In this document: positions 6,972 through 13,521 of the stretch, piece after piece
Position numbering within the stretch: the stretch's first letter is position 1
Layout of the letters: the number at the start of each line of letters is the position of its first letter
Source: JBBATK01 sp046297095
Lineage (GTDB): Bacteria > Bacteroidota > Ignavibacteria > Kapaibacteriales > NICIL-2
Direction of reading: 5' to 3'
Assembly (NCBI GenBank): GCA_046297095.1
Contig: JBKCNS010000048.1
Location: 1 to 13,521 of the forward strand
DNA length: 13,521 nucleotides
Notes under the pieces: generated by a model
Databases searched by the model: none
The model's input: only the letters and a program-made list of their open reading frames with translations
What the model was told of the DNA's origin: nothing
Program-made: the position numbers and the translations under genes

Positions 6972-7766
6972 ACAAATACAATCGCCTGCAAACCCCCAAA
7001 GGTTGTCGTGGATAGGCAAGGAAAACGATGTGGTGGCCTGCCTTGGCAACTTCGGAGCCCGCAAGTACAATCCGAGCTAGGAAGGTTTACCCGCGTGGAT
7101 CCGTTGTGGGAGGATGAAAAACTTAGAGCGCTTAGTCCTTTCACATATTCAGAAAACAATCCGATCACGAAAAAAGATCCGACCGGGGAAATAGCTATTG
7201 ATGCCTTCCAACAATCGGCTGCTGTTGAAAAAGCGCAACAATACGTCGGAAGTGGGTCCAGATACATCATGGGTCAAAAGGGAGATCCTGGCGAGCCGGT
7301 TGACTGCTCAGGTTTAGTTTCTCGTTGTGTTGTTGCCGGCGGAGAGAGCGATCCTAACCATGGCCAAATGAGTAGTGGAGTATTAAACATTGAATCGAAC
7401 ACAACAAGGCAGAGCATACAGGACGCGCAGGCCAGTAATATTGTAACATTTCGCAATGAAAAACCTGGTGCTTACCAATATCATACCGGCATAATAACTG
7501 CTGTGAACCACAATGCCAATGGTAAGGTTGAGTCGTACCAGGTCGTTCATTCGAGTTCGTGCGCAAAGGGCCCTACTATTTCCATTATCAAACCGAACTC
7601 ACCAAACGCACTCGGCCCTCGAATCCGTGTTGAGGCCGTTCTGAAATGGGATAAAAAGCCGGATGCGCCTGCCAAAAATGACGCTGCCGGGGCTACAGGA
7701 GATACCTCAGGAACTGTTGACGACAAGCGTAAAGACAATATCAAGAACAAGAAGGACCCTCGATGA
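6897..7766 (+). CDS. Rhs tip fragment with NlpC/P60-like peptidase toxin (CT-E)
   Basis: Rhs core homology runs from about 6972, but a 1-nt deletion near 7071-7073 (AAGTACAATCCGAG against AAGTACGACCCCGAG elsewhere) throws the upstream core out of frame. The open frame therefore starts only at a poor TTG, 6897, and its first ~60 residues are read in the wrong phase. From residue 61 it reads LGRFTRVDPLWED, then NNPITKKDPTGE, the Rhs closing box. CT-E (about 101-289) contains AQQYVGSGSRYIMGQKG, PVDCSGLVSRCV with the likely catalytic Cys137, YHTGIITAV with His196, and YQVVHSSS with a third polar His218. This is the NlpC/P60 order of Cys, His and polar residue, predicting cleavage of peptidoglycan stem peptides. 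A Lys/Asp-rich tail (KRKDNIKNKKDPR) closes it. The stop overlaps the next ATG. Confidence 0.75.
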   Translation: MICYAIVCVTWHDVRPFVLLCSRVNTNTIACKPPKVVVDRQGKRCGGLPWQLRSPQVQSELGRFTRVDPLWEDEKLRALSPFTYSENNPITKKDPTGEIAIDAFQQSAAVEKAQQYVGSGSRYIMGQKGDPGEPVDCSGLVSRCVVAGGESDPNHGQMSSGVLNIESNTTRQSIQDAQASNIVTFRNEKPGAYQYHTGIITAVNHNANGKVESYQVVHSSSCAKGPTISIIKPNSPNALGPRIRVEAVLKWDKKPDAPAKNDAAGATGDTSGTVDDKRKDNIKNKKDPR

Positions 7767-8528
7767 AAATAATCAACCCGAGATGTCAGATTGTGGTGAT
7801 CAGTTGTTTATTGGCTGTATCCAATCTAATATGGGCAGAGGATTTGATATCTGCTCCTGATTCCTTGTCGTGCAAATACTTTCTGCCTGAACCTGAAGAG
7901 TGCGATTGTCAAAGTTCGTAGTTTTAATAGAGCATTGCGTCTTTCGCGACCTAAAAGTACGCAGGAATCATCATTGCTCGTCCTGTCTTTATCAACAGAT
8001 TCCGACTGTAAATTAACTGTCGTTGACCGATTTACTGACGGCGTAGAATGCTACGGGTCGATTCACAAAACAGATGAAGATTCTACCACGATTAAGTTCA
8101 ATGAGTGCAGAGTATTACGACTCACCAAGGGTCCCACGTATCCCGAGGGTGTAAACGTAACTCTAAACGGGAACTCTAATGTATTGAAATACGAACTCGT
8201 GGCTAAGAGTCGTTCGCTTTTCGAAAGCTGGATCAACAAAACTATTTTACAGGGAACGTATCGTTGTGGCCGGCTGGGAATCGTTAGCTTCGGGTCTAAT
8301 AGATTATTATTAATCGACCATACGATTATTTCGTACGTAATAAGGCCGGAGCGGAACGACATTGGGTATGATATTGTAGAGTTCGAAAGCGCCTTTCCCG
8401 GAACACAATCAACGCTGTTTGCTATCAATCACCAGGGTGAACGATTGACGCTCTTGCCTGTCGAAGTAATCGACGGAGCATACGTTATCAAAAAGAGAAC
8501 TCGACCGGTTCGCCTGAAACATGACTAA
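7763..8528 (+). pseudogene. Putative immunity gene E, exported protein, frameshifted
   Basis: ATG 7763 overlaps the CT-E stop (ATGA) and follows a good ribosome binding site (GAAGGA at 7751-7756). It starts a clear signal peptide, MKIINPRCQIVVISCLLAVS through NLIWA, and runs to TAG 7919 after 52 residues. A second open frame, one phase off, carries on from within 7861-7919 (KVRSFNRALRLSRPKST) and ends at TAA 8526. One indel there would join them into a periplasmic protein of about 254 residues. The distal 190 residues, rich in beta-type segments (for example YRCGRLGIVSFGSNRLLL), belong to no family I recognise. Alternatively the downstream frame is a separate gene from ATG 7935, but that would lack the export signal. 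The frame break could be a sequencing error or real decay. It ends 4 nt inside the next rhs fragment. Confidence 0.62.
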
Positions 8529-9367
8529 GCCCCGACGTTGTTCCCATCCTTTCTCGAACGGACTACGAGCCCTTTGGACGGCCTTTGCAGACACAATCGC
8601 CGGCAAACCCCCAGAGGTGGTCGTGGATAGGCAAGGACAACGATGTGGAGTCCTCCCTTGGCGACTTCGGAGCCCGCAAGTACGACCCCGAGCTAGGAAG
8701 GTTTACAAGTGTGGATCCCTTGTGGGAGAAGTACCTTGGCCTTCAACCATATCAGTATGCCGCGAACAGCCCAATCAGATACTACGATAACAATGGAAAA
8801 TGGATATCGGCCGCGTCTTCAACTGCCGAGCTCGCGATTCGTAATTCCGTACCCTCGGAGTTCCGTTCAAGTATTCAATTCCAGGATGGAATTTTAAACA
8901 CAGAAATGGTGAAAGAGGCGGCAGCAGGACAGGATGTGAATAGTAATATTGTTATTTTAAACAGGCTCGCGGAGAATCCGAATACCATAGAAGTAAGTGT
9001 TGAAAAGGAAACTATTTCATATCGCAACAAACAAGGCACGGAATAGACAATAACGTTTTCGGAGACCGAGAAACAAACTCCCGGACGCACGCTTTTGGGA
9101 ATAACATTACCCCCGCGATCAGAGCAAAATACCTCAGGAGCATCGGATGGGACGGCATTCTCTACATCCGGGAATATTCAAGTCATTGTTCGTGATTCAC
9201 AGTCGTCGCCCGCAAACCATATGGCAGGAAAAACACTAGCTCATGAACTATACGGTCATGCCCGATTCATTCTACTTTGTAGGTATGGACTTGCAACCAG
9301 CGCAACCCATGGCAATCAGCAAGTTGAGCAGGCAATAAAACGCGCCGAGAAGGAGTCGGTAAAATGA
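8525..9367 (+). pseudogene. Rhs tip fragment with HELYGH-containing toxin, one nonsense codon (CT-F)
   Basis: The Rhs frame opens at 8525, right after TGA 8522-8524, with LSPDVVPILSR. The ATG used elsewhere is ACG here, so no good start exists. The core runs through GKDNDVESSLGDFGARKYDP to GRFTSVDPLWEK, then departs to LGLQPYQYAANSPIRYYDNNGKW, a different form of the Rhs closing region. The CT continues to TAG 9044-9046, and the same phase then reopens (TITFSETEKQTPGRTLLG) and continues to TGA 9365, so one substitution splits the toxin. The second part holds AGKTLAHELYGHARF. HELYGH is like the zinc-binding HExxH of metallopeptidases but has one extra residue between the His residues, so a zincin call is tentative. 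The stop overlaps the next ATG, and an AAGGAG at 9350-9355 serves that next gene. Confidence 0.68.
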
Positions 9368-10137
9368 AAAATAGACGCGCGTTTGCTATCATGACAGCAA
9401 TCATCACTCTGACGGGTATAGTTATCCTTATCACTAATCATCCAACCTATCAGAAAAACGTTTCTTTAGACGCGATTACAACAGCTCCGCAAAAGGCTCT
9501 TAATGACGCGCCACAGATAAAAACAGTTGACTGCCGTGCTAATTTTCGAGTACATGTAAATCCGCATTCCGTGAAGATCTCCTTAAGCTTAGCCAATTCA
9601 AGTGCGGGCGACTTGGCACTCATGCCTAGCTTTCTCTATGCCGACATCAATCCGTCGCTACGAACGTATTATCCCGACGAAATAGCGCCTTTCATCATGG
9701 AGCTAATTATTGACACCATGCCACCGAAAGGACCTTTGCAGCACACTACTTTTACCAAGAAACTGAGCGATCAGCCAACACAACTTATTCTCATACCCGT
9801 TGGTAAAACAGTTCACGTAGAGTACACAAAACCGTACAACAATCTCTATACGCGCCGACAACTGAATCGAATGCACGTTTTCACCGGAACGTTCACTGTA
9901 CCTATTTGGAGAATTGACGACCCTATTCTAAAGGGTATTATTCAGCGTTGCTTGATACCTCGTGCGGTTGGCGACAGATATAGCATACTATACGAAAATG
10001 CTGTTGGTGTTGTAAATGGAAGGGAGAATGACGGAACGCTACTAAAGGCCGATGAAGTTGAGAGTCTAAGCAATAGAAACACGCAAGCAGAATCACTACG
10101 CTTAAAAGTAGTTGATGTGGACCCCACTGTTCATTGA
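9364..10137 (+). CDS. Putative immunity protein F, anchored periplasmic protein
   Basis: ATG 9364 overlaps the CT-F stop (ATGA) and follows a strong Shine-Dalgarno, AAGGAG, 8 nt upstream, so this start is secure. The 257-residue protein has a basic N-terminus (MKNRR) and one hydrophobic segment at about residues 6-25 (AFAIMTAIITLTGIVILIT), an uncleaved signal anchor or signal peptide. The remaining ~230 residues are soluble, with no domain I recognise; phrases such as VHVNPHSVKISLSLANSS suggest a beta-sandwich-like region, but that is only an impression. By position it should neutralise CT-F in the periplasm. It is intact although its toxin is interrupted. Confidence 0.72.
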   Translation: MKNRRAFAIMTAIITLTGIVILITNHPTYQKNVSLDAITTAPQKALNDAPQIKTVDCRANFRVHVNPHSVKISLSLANSSAGDLALMPSFLYADINPSLRTYYPDEIAPFIMELIIDTMPPKGPLQHTTFTKKLSDQPTQLILIPVGKTVHVEYTKPYNNLYTRRQLNRMHVFTGTFTVPIWRIDDPILKGIIQRCLIPRAVGDRYSILYENAVGVVNGRENDGTLLKADEVESLSNRNTQAESLRLKVVDVDPTVH

Positions 10138-10296
10138 ACTCTGCGTGTTGCGAAGACCAGTGGTAGGCTTTTCCCCATGGGCATTTACAGAAGCCCGCGC
10201 TGAACGTTCTCAAATACTCGCCGCTCAGCGAGCAGATCTCAGTCAATACGCAATCACCTTTGCGATGATTGCTACGAAGGGATCACTGATCAGATT
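10138..10296. other. Gap before cassette G, no Rhs core seen
   Basis: These 159 bp separate immunity F from the CT-G frame. Unlike the other junctions, they hold no recognisable GRFTSVDPLW or DYEPFG sequence in any frame. Short open stretches exist (for example AERSQILAAQRADLSQYAI) but match nothing I know. The CT-G frame is closed upstream by TGA at 10201. Confidence 0.4.
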
Positions 10297-10857
10297 GTGG
10301 TAGAAACAAGGAGGCAAAGCGATGAAACACAAGCGATCGTCAATAAAGTCTCCCAGGAATGGATGGCAGGCACAGGCGCTGCACGTAAAGGCGAGCCAAC
10401 TGCTGCGGATAAGGTGGGTAGGGGTCGTGACTTAACAGATCAATTCAACCAACGTATAAGAGCTATGGAGGCAACTTTTGGAGCAGTCGGAAATACTATG
10501 AATGTTCTGAATGGTGGTCCGATTTCGTCTTATCTTTCAAAAATCGCTGCATTTGGATACATACAATACAAAGGAGCTAAAACCGAATTTATGAATCCGA
10601 AAGCTTTCAAAACAAGCTCTTTTACAAAGAATGGTGGTGGATACGTTAATGGTCATTATTTTTCTCTTGATGATTTTGGGAATTATTTTTATGGTGTTGC
10701 TGCAAGGTCAATGGGGTTATTGACTATTAATGCAGTCCAAGGAGCAGGCATTTACGCCATATTTAGTGGTTCGGTAACTGACTGGACTAACTTCTACGGA
10801 TTGTTTGATGAGAAAAAAGATACACGAATGATTTTGAAGGGATATTATGGAAAGTAA
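10297..10857 (+). CDS. Orphan toxin tip without Rhs core, possibly Ntox44-like (CT-G)
   Basis: The 186-residue frame (GTG 10297; no better start in phase) lacks the Rhs core but begins with a pre-toxin-like segment ending GEPTAADKVGRGRDL, echoing the AADKAGAG join in cassettes A and C. From about residue 95 it reads NPKAFKTSSFTKNGGG, then YFSLDDFGNYFYGVAARSMG, GAGIYAIFSGS and FYGLFDEKKDTRMILKGYYG. The GN-YYG-x-AA segment and a terminal D-x-x-D-x-x-I-x-x-G pattern resemble the toxin domain called Ntox44 (Bacterial toxin 44), from memory; treat this as tentative. The stop lies inside the next gene (11-nt overlap), supporting a toxin-immunity pair. A perfect AAGGAGG at 10308-10314 precedes an ATG at 10322 in a different phase, so translation of this CT as it stands is doubtful. 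Confidence 0.6.
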   Translation: MVETRRQSDETQAIVNKVSQEWMAGTGAARKGEPTAADKVGRGRDLTDQFNQRIRAMEATFGAVGNTMNVLNGGPISSYLSKIAAFGYIQYKGAKTEFMNPKAFKTSSFTKNGGGYVNGHYFSLDDFGNYFYGVAARSMGLLTINAVQGAGIYAIFSGSVTDWTNFYGLFDEKKDTRMILKGYYGK

Positions 10858-11446
10858 AATTCTTTCACTAACTGCAATCATATTTGGAACTGCATTTTGT
10901 TTCTTGTCCTGTAGTGATTTAGATAACCCAAAGGAGAGAAATCAAATAGTATTTGCACATGGTGTCAGTGCGGTTGAGGATAGTGTGAATGCTATGAATA
11001 ATATTCTTTCAGAATCTAACAATAAGATATACACATACGGAATTGATGTCGATATGAACAATATTGATCGTGACGAGAGAGAATTGTTTCTTTATATTGA
11101 TGACGACACCGATGAGATTCGAAAAGTTGGTATGACAACAGACAGCTTGTTGTACAAAAGCGAATTGTTGAATTTTATTGATACCTCACAACGCAAGCAC
11201 TTTGTGAACCTTGCCATATACTTGTATAATGAAAAATTGTCTGGTTGCAGTATTCAGAGCAACATCTTTTACTATATGTACCGAGCAGATATTTACATGG
11301 CGGATAGACAAACCGACCTTGATAGATTTGTCATATATGCCAAATCCGTACAGGGGATAGATACAGCTAGGTATAAGATATTAGATAATCGTAACAACTT
11401 GTACTTACTTGCTAATAAAGGCGCTACAATCTGGAGTAGTAATTAA
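10847..11446 (+). CDS. Putative immunity protein G, lipoprotein
   Basis: ATG 10847 lies inside the end of CT-G (11-nt overlap) with GAAGGG just upstream at 10835-10840, so coupling is likely. The 199-residue product starts MESKILSLTAIIFGTAFCFL and has a lipobox-like FLSC with Cys22, followed by SDLD. That is a lipoprotein signal; acidic residues just after the Cys resemble the surface-export signal of Bacteroidota lipoproteins. The mature part is acidic, with IDVDMNNIDRDERELFLYID and later FYYMYRADIYMADRQTDLDR, and has no family I recognise. Position implies immunity to CT-G. A terminator-like hairpin follows at 11453. Confidence 0.7.
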   Translation: MESKILSLTAIIFGTAFCFLSCSDLDNPKERNQIVFAHGVSAVEDSVNAMNNILSESNNKIYTYGIDVDMNNIDRDERELFLYIDDDTDEIRKVGMTTDSLLYKSELLNFIDTSQRKHFVNLAIYLYNEKLSGCSIQSNIFYYMYRADIYMADRQTDLDRFVIYAKSVQGIDTARYKILDNRNNLYLLANKGATIWSSN

Positions 11447-11452
11447 TGAAAT

Positions 11453-11479
11453 AGCCCGCTGTGCGGGCTTATCTGTTTT
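11453..11479 (+). terminator. Rho-independent terminator-like hairpin after cassette G
   Basis: AGCCCGC (11453-11459), loop TGT and GCGGGCT (11463-11469) form a perfect 7-bp GC-rich stem, followed by TATCTGTTTT. It begins 6 nt after the immunity G stop. The T-tract is interrupted, so termination may be partial. It is the best terminator candidate I found in the array. Confidence 0.7.
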
Positions 11480-11507
11480 ACAGAGCAGCAATATGTTTTT
11501 GTAAAGT

Positions 11508-11884
11508 CCGATCAAGTGTAACAACCAAGCAAGACTCGATAATAATTGGTTGCTACACCTGGTAAGACCGGAATAATGCTCCCGCAGGTAAGCACTGCGG
11601 ATTCATAGTTGTTAGTTTGTGTCAATTTCTGACGATGCTATGCACAAACGTTTTACGCATGTCCATGCGGAACATATAAACACTGATCAAAGTGCAGGTC
11701 ATTACTACTCGGTTCCTATTCCTTTCGAGTCCTCGATAACGAACCTTCCGTAAGCCGAAGAGGTTCCTCATGACTCCAAAGTAATGTTCTGCACGCGCAC
11801 GTATTCGAAAAAGGCGATCGTCTATGCTTCTTGAGGTTCTGTGAGTATTCTCGTGCGAAGTGCTTTGTGTAACGTACGGTCATA
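11508..11884 (-). mobile_element. IS5-family-like remnant, transposase C-terminus only (copy 2)
   Basis: This holds the same truncated - strand transposase end as at 3490. Here it reads RIRARAEHYFGVMRNLFGL followed by RKVRYRGLERNRNRVVMT, which is closer to the family pattern than copy 1. The proximal part (about 11508-11690) has diverged more from the other two copies than the distal part (about 11695-11875). It again ends exactly where Rhs core homology begins. No terminal inverted repeat was found. Confidence 0.68.
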
Positions 11885-12670
11885 GAATGGTTTACCAGCG
11901 TCAATCCCTTGTGGGAGGAAATGCCCGGCTCCAGCCCCTTCCACTACTGCTTCAACAATCCCATAATGATGCGCGATCCGTTTGGATTGGAGCCGGATGG
12001 GTTCAAGAATCAGTTGACGGATTTGGAATAGCAATGCGGAGGAGAACAAGAAGAGGCCAGCCCAATCAAAGCTGCCTCCGAATACAGCGAACGCGTGAAA
12101 AAGGAGACTATCCGCGCGAACAAAAACGCATGGAATCTGCAGATGAGGGATAGAGATGCGGCGGATATTAGTAACTCAAGTTTAACGTTAGACATCACTG
12201 GCGGCATTTATGGTGGGTTACAAGGATTGACATCTTCACAAGGTTACTGGTTAGGTAAAAATGGGAAATACTATAGCAATTCCTGGGGAGGAAACCAATA
12301 CACAGGCGGCCGTTTTGGAGCGTTTAAAGCAGCGCGTAATTATAAATTTGCTGGTGGGGCTACTGTAATGTTATCTGGAATAATTGGTTATTACAGTACA
12401 AGAGAAGGTTATAAGAAGGATGGAGGCCAATTTGGATACAATGCACAAATGGCGGCAGTAAGCAGTGCAGGCAGTATTGCAGGAGGGTGGGCAGGTGCAC
12501 AGGCAGGAGCATTTATTGGAGCTGAGATTGGAGTCTGGTTCGGTGGAGTTGGAGCAATTCCAGGAGCAGTAATAGGAGGTGTTATAGGTGGCTTTGGGTT
12601 TGGTATGGCGGGCGGGTACTATGGTAGTCAACTTGGCAAAAGTGTAGTAAAATATTTTCATGGACGCTAA
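11885..12670 (+). pseudogene. Rhs tip fragment with glycine-zipper toxin, one nonsense codon (CT-H)
   Basis: Core homology begins at 11885 (FTSVNPLWEEMPGSSPF, RDPFGLEPDG) with no start codon of its own. The linker is interrupted by TAG 12029-12031 where cassettes A, B and C have Trp (LTDLEW), and lacks one codon next to it. The remaining frame is open to 12670, with a GTG at 12095 as the first possible start. CT-H matches CT-B from ISNSSLTLDI through GGRFGAFKAA, differs in the next ~35 residues (KFAGGATVMLSGIIGYYSTR against KLAGKATLMGSVVLGGYKSL), and matches again through the glycine zipper to SVVKYFHGR. A membrane-active toxin is likely, by the same argument as for CT-B. It is followed by its paired membrane protein with identical spacing. 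Confidence 0.75.
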
Positions 12671-12682
12671 ATCGCATTTTAT

Positions 12683-13180
12683 ATGGAAACGTTTTTTAAC
12701 ATCATACACTATTGTTTGTATAAAACAGATTACAAGATGCATTTGCTTGCAAACAAACTTAATCCATTTGCCCTGTTTGGAAGAATTCCCGCAATGAAAC
12801 GGAAATTTCAGGAACAGGGAACTACACTTACAGAGGTAGTGGATAACATATGGGGAGACAAGAGATATGGCTTTTCAATAATGATGTCAGGAGCCGAGCT
12901 TGTTATAGCTATATTTCTCATATTTATGGCTGTGTATGATATACTGAATGGCGTTATGAACAACCCGATACATTCCTCTGAACTCCCAGTTATAATTTGT
13001 GCCTTGTTAGCATACACAATATGTCATTCAACTGTATTTAAGGCAGATAAATATTTAAAATACTTTCAGCAATTCGAGAAGTGGTCAAAGGCGGAAAAAT
13101 GGAAATATGGATTATTAACTTTTGCTTTCATCGCCGCATCTATTGTCCTCTGCATTTATAGCTTTAGGTATTTACCTTAG
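12683..13180 (+). CDS. Putative immunity protein H, multi-pass membrane protein (paralogue of B)
   Basis: The 165-residue protein is the same length as immunity B and starts 12 nt after the CT-H stop. The N-terminal ~60 residues and the C-terminal ~50 are nearly the same as in B (for example KWKYGLLTFAFIA near the end). The central hydrophobic region differs strongly (about residues 66-113, AELVIAIFLIFMAVYDILNG in place of GGLVASVSFLIWGATATLSS). About three membrane spans are predicted by eye. The divergent centre is the likely specificity region and matches a divergent patch in the toxin. No Shine-Dalgarno sequence is evident. Confidence 0.76.
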   Translation: METFFNIIHYCLYKTDYKMHLLANKLNPFALFGRIPAMKRKFQEQGTTLTEVVDNIWGDKRYGFSIMMSGAELVIAIFLIFMAVYDILNGVMNNPIHSSELPVIICALLAYTICHSTVFKADKYLKYFQQFEKWSKAEKWKYGLLTFAFIAASIVLCIYSFRYLP

Positions 13181-13185
13181 GGAGA

Positions 13186-13521
13186 GTATCAGCAAGTAAA
13201 TGAAATAGACGAGATGCGATAGTATTTCGTTGCTATACCTGGTTAGACTGGAATATTGCTCCCGCAGGTAAGTTCTGCGGATCGATTGAGTCCAGTACCG
13301 GCGATGATATGTACAATCGTTCTACGCATGCACCATGGGAGCCATACAGACTACATCAAAGTGTAGGTCATTACTACTCAGTTCCTATTCCTTTCGAGTC
13401 CTCTATAACTTAGTTTCCGTAAGCCGATGAGGTTCATCATGACTCCAAAGTAATGTTCTGCACGCGCACGTATCCGAGAAAGGCGATCGTCTATGCTTCT
13501 TGAGGTTCTGTGAGTATTCTG
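13186..13521 (-). mobile_element. IS5-family-like remnant, transposase C-terminus only (copy 3, truncated by window)
   Basis: This is nearly the same as the copy at 3490 over its whole visible length, differing by scattered substitutions. The - strand again encodes the RIRARAEHYFG type end of a DDE transposase. Several differences match copy 2 rather than copy 1 (for example CAAAGTAATG and CGATCGTC near 13446-13491). The element continues past the right edge. Confidence 0.66.

Larger units (their letters stand above)
11885..13521 (+). repeat. Long direct repeat, copy 2 (cassette H block; copy 1 at 2191-3838)
   Basis: Rhs box, linker, glycine-zipper CT, membrane immunity gene and IS5-type remnant occur in the same order as in copy 1. 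The window ends inside the IS remnant, at the base matching about 3832 of copy 1. If the match continues, another Rhs junction should lie about 30 bp beyond the right edge. Confidence 0.85.

Noticed and set aside
1..13521. CRISPR array, tRNA or rRNA genes
   Set aside because: The repeats are long coding or IS-derived blocks, not short regularly spaced units, and I saw no tRNA- or rRNA-like sequence.

Overview
This window is a tandem array of orphan polymorphic-toxin cassettes. Each cassette has a short 3' piece of an Rhs (YD-repeat) core gene, a different C-terminal toxin tip (CT), and a small gene directly downstream that I read as its immunity gene. I count eight cassettes, all on the + strand and named A to H here. 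Decayed insertion sequences on the - strand lie between some of them. The Rhs core style, the scarcity of Shine-Dalgarno sequences at many starts and a Bacteroidota-like lipoprotein suggest a bacterium of the Bacteroidota/FCB group. That is inference; no marker gene is present.

Layout. A (1-1608): Rhs tip open at the left edge with an unrecognised CT, overlapped (ATGA) by an anchored immunity candidate. B (1768-3489): Rhs tip with a glycine-zipper CT plus a multi-pass membrane protein. 3490-3861: remnant of an IS5-type transposase C-terminus, ending exactly where Rhs core homology resumes. C (3862-4968): broken L,D-transpeptidase-like (DUF2778/Tlde1-like) CT plus a membrane protein. About 5003-6165: decayed ISL3-family transposase. 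D (about 6143-6785): only the last ~50 residues of a glycine-rich CT, plus a two-TM protein. E (6897-8528): NlpC/P60-like CT plus a frameshifted exported protein. F (8525-10137): CT with an HELYGH motif, split by one TAG, plus an anchored protein. G (10297-11446): CT possibly of the Ntox44 type plus a lipoprotein, then a terminator-like hairpin. 11508-11884: second IS5-type remnant. H (11885-13180): close paralogue of cassette B, broken by one TAG. 13186-13521: third IS5-type remnant, running off the window.

How it fits together. Only A could be the tip of a full-length Rhs protein, because it alone is open to the left. The others look like a silent reserve or graveyard of displaced tips. Shared core blocks, especially a ~33-bp box encoding GRFTSVDPLWE and a second one encoding RDRDAAD, mark where tips have been exchanged. 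Every putative immunity product has a membrane segment, signal peptide or lipobox. The recognisable toxins (an L,D-transpeptidase-like domain, NlpC/P60, glycine zippers) would act on peptidoglycan or membrane, so the array appears aimed at the cell envelope. Toxins are often broken while their immunity partners stay open. Family calls are from motif recognition only; no search was run.
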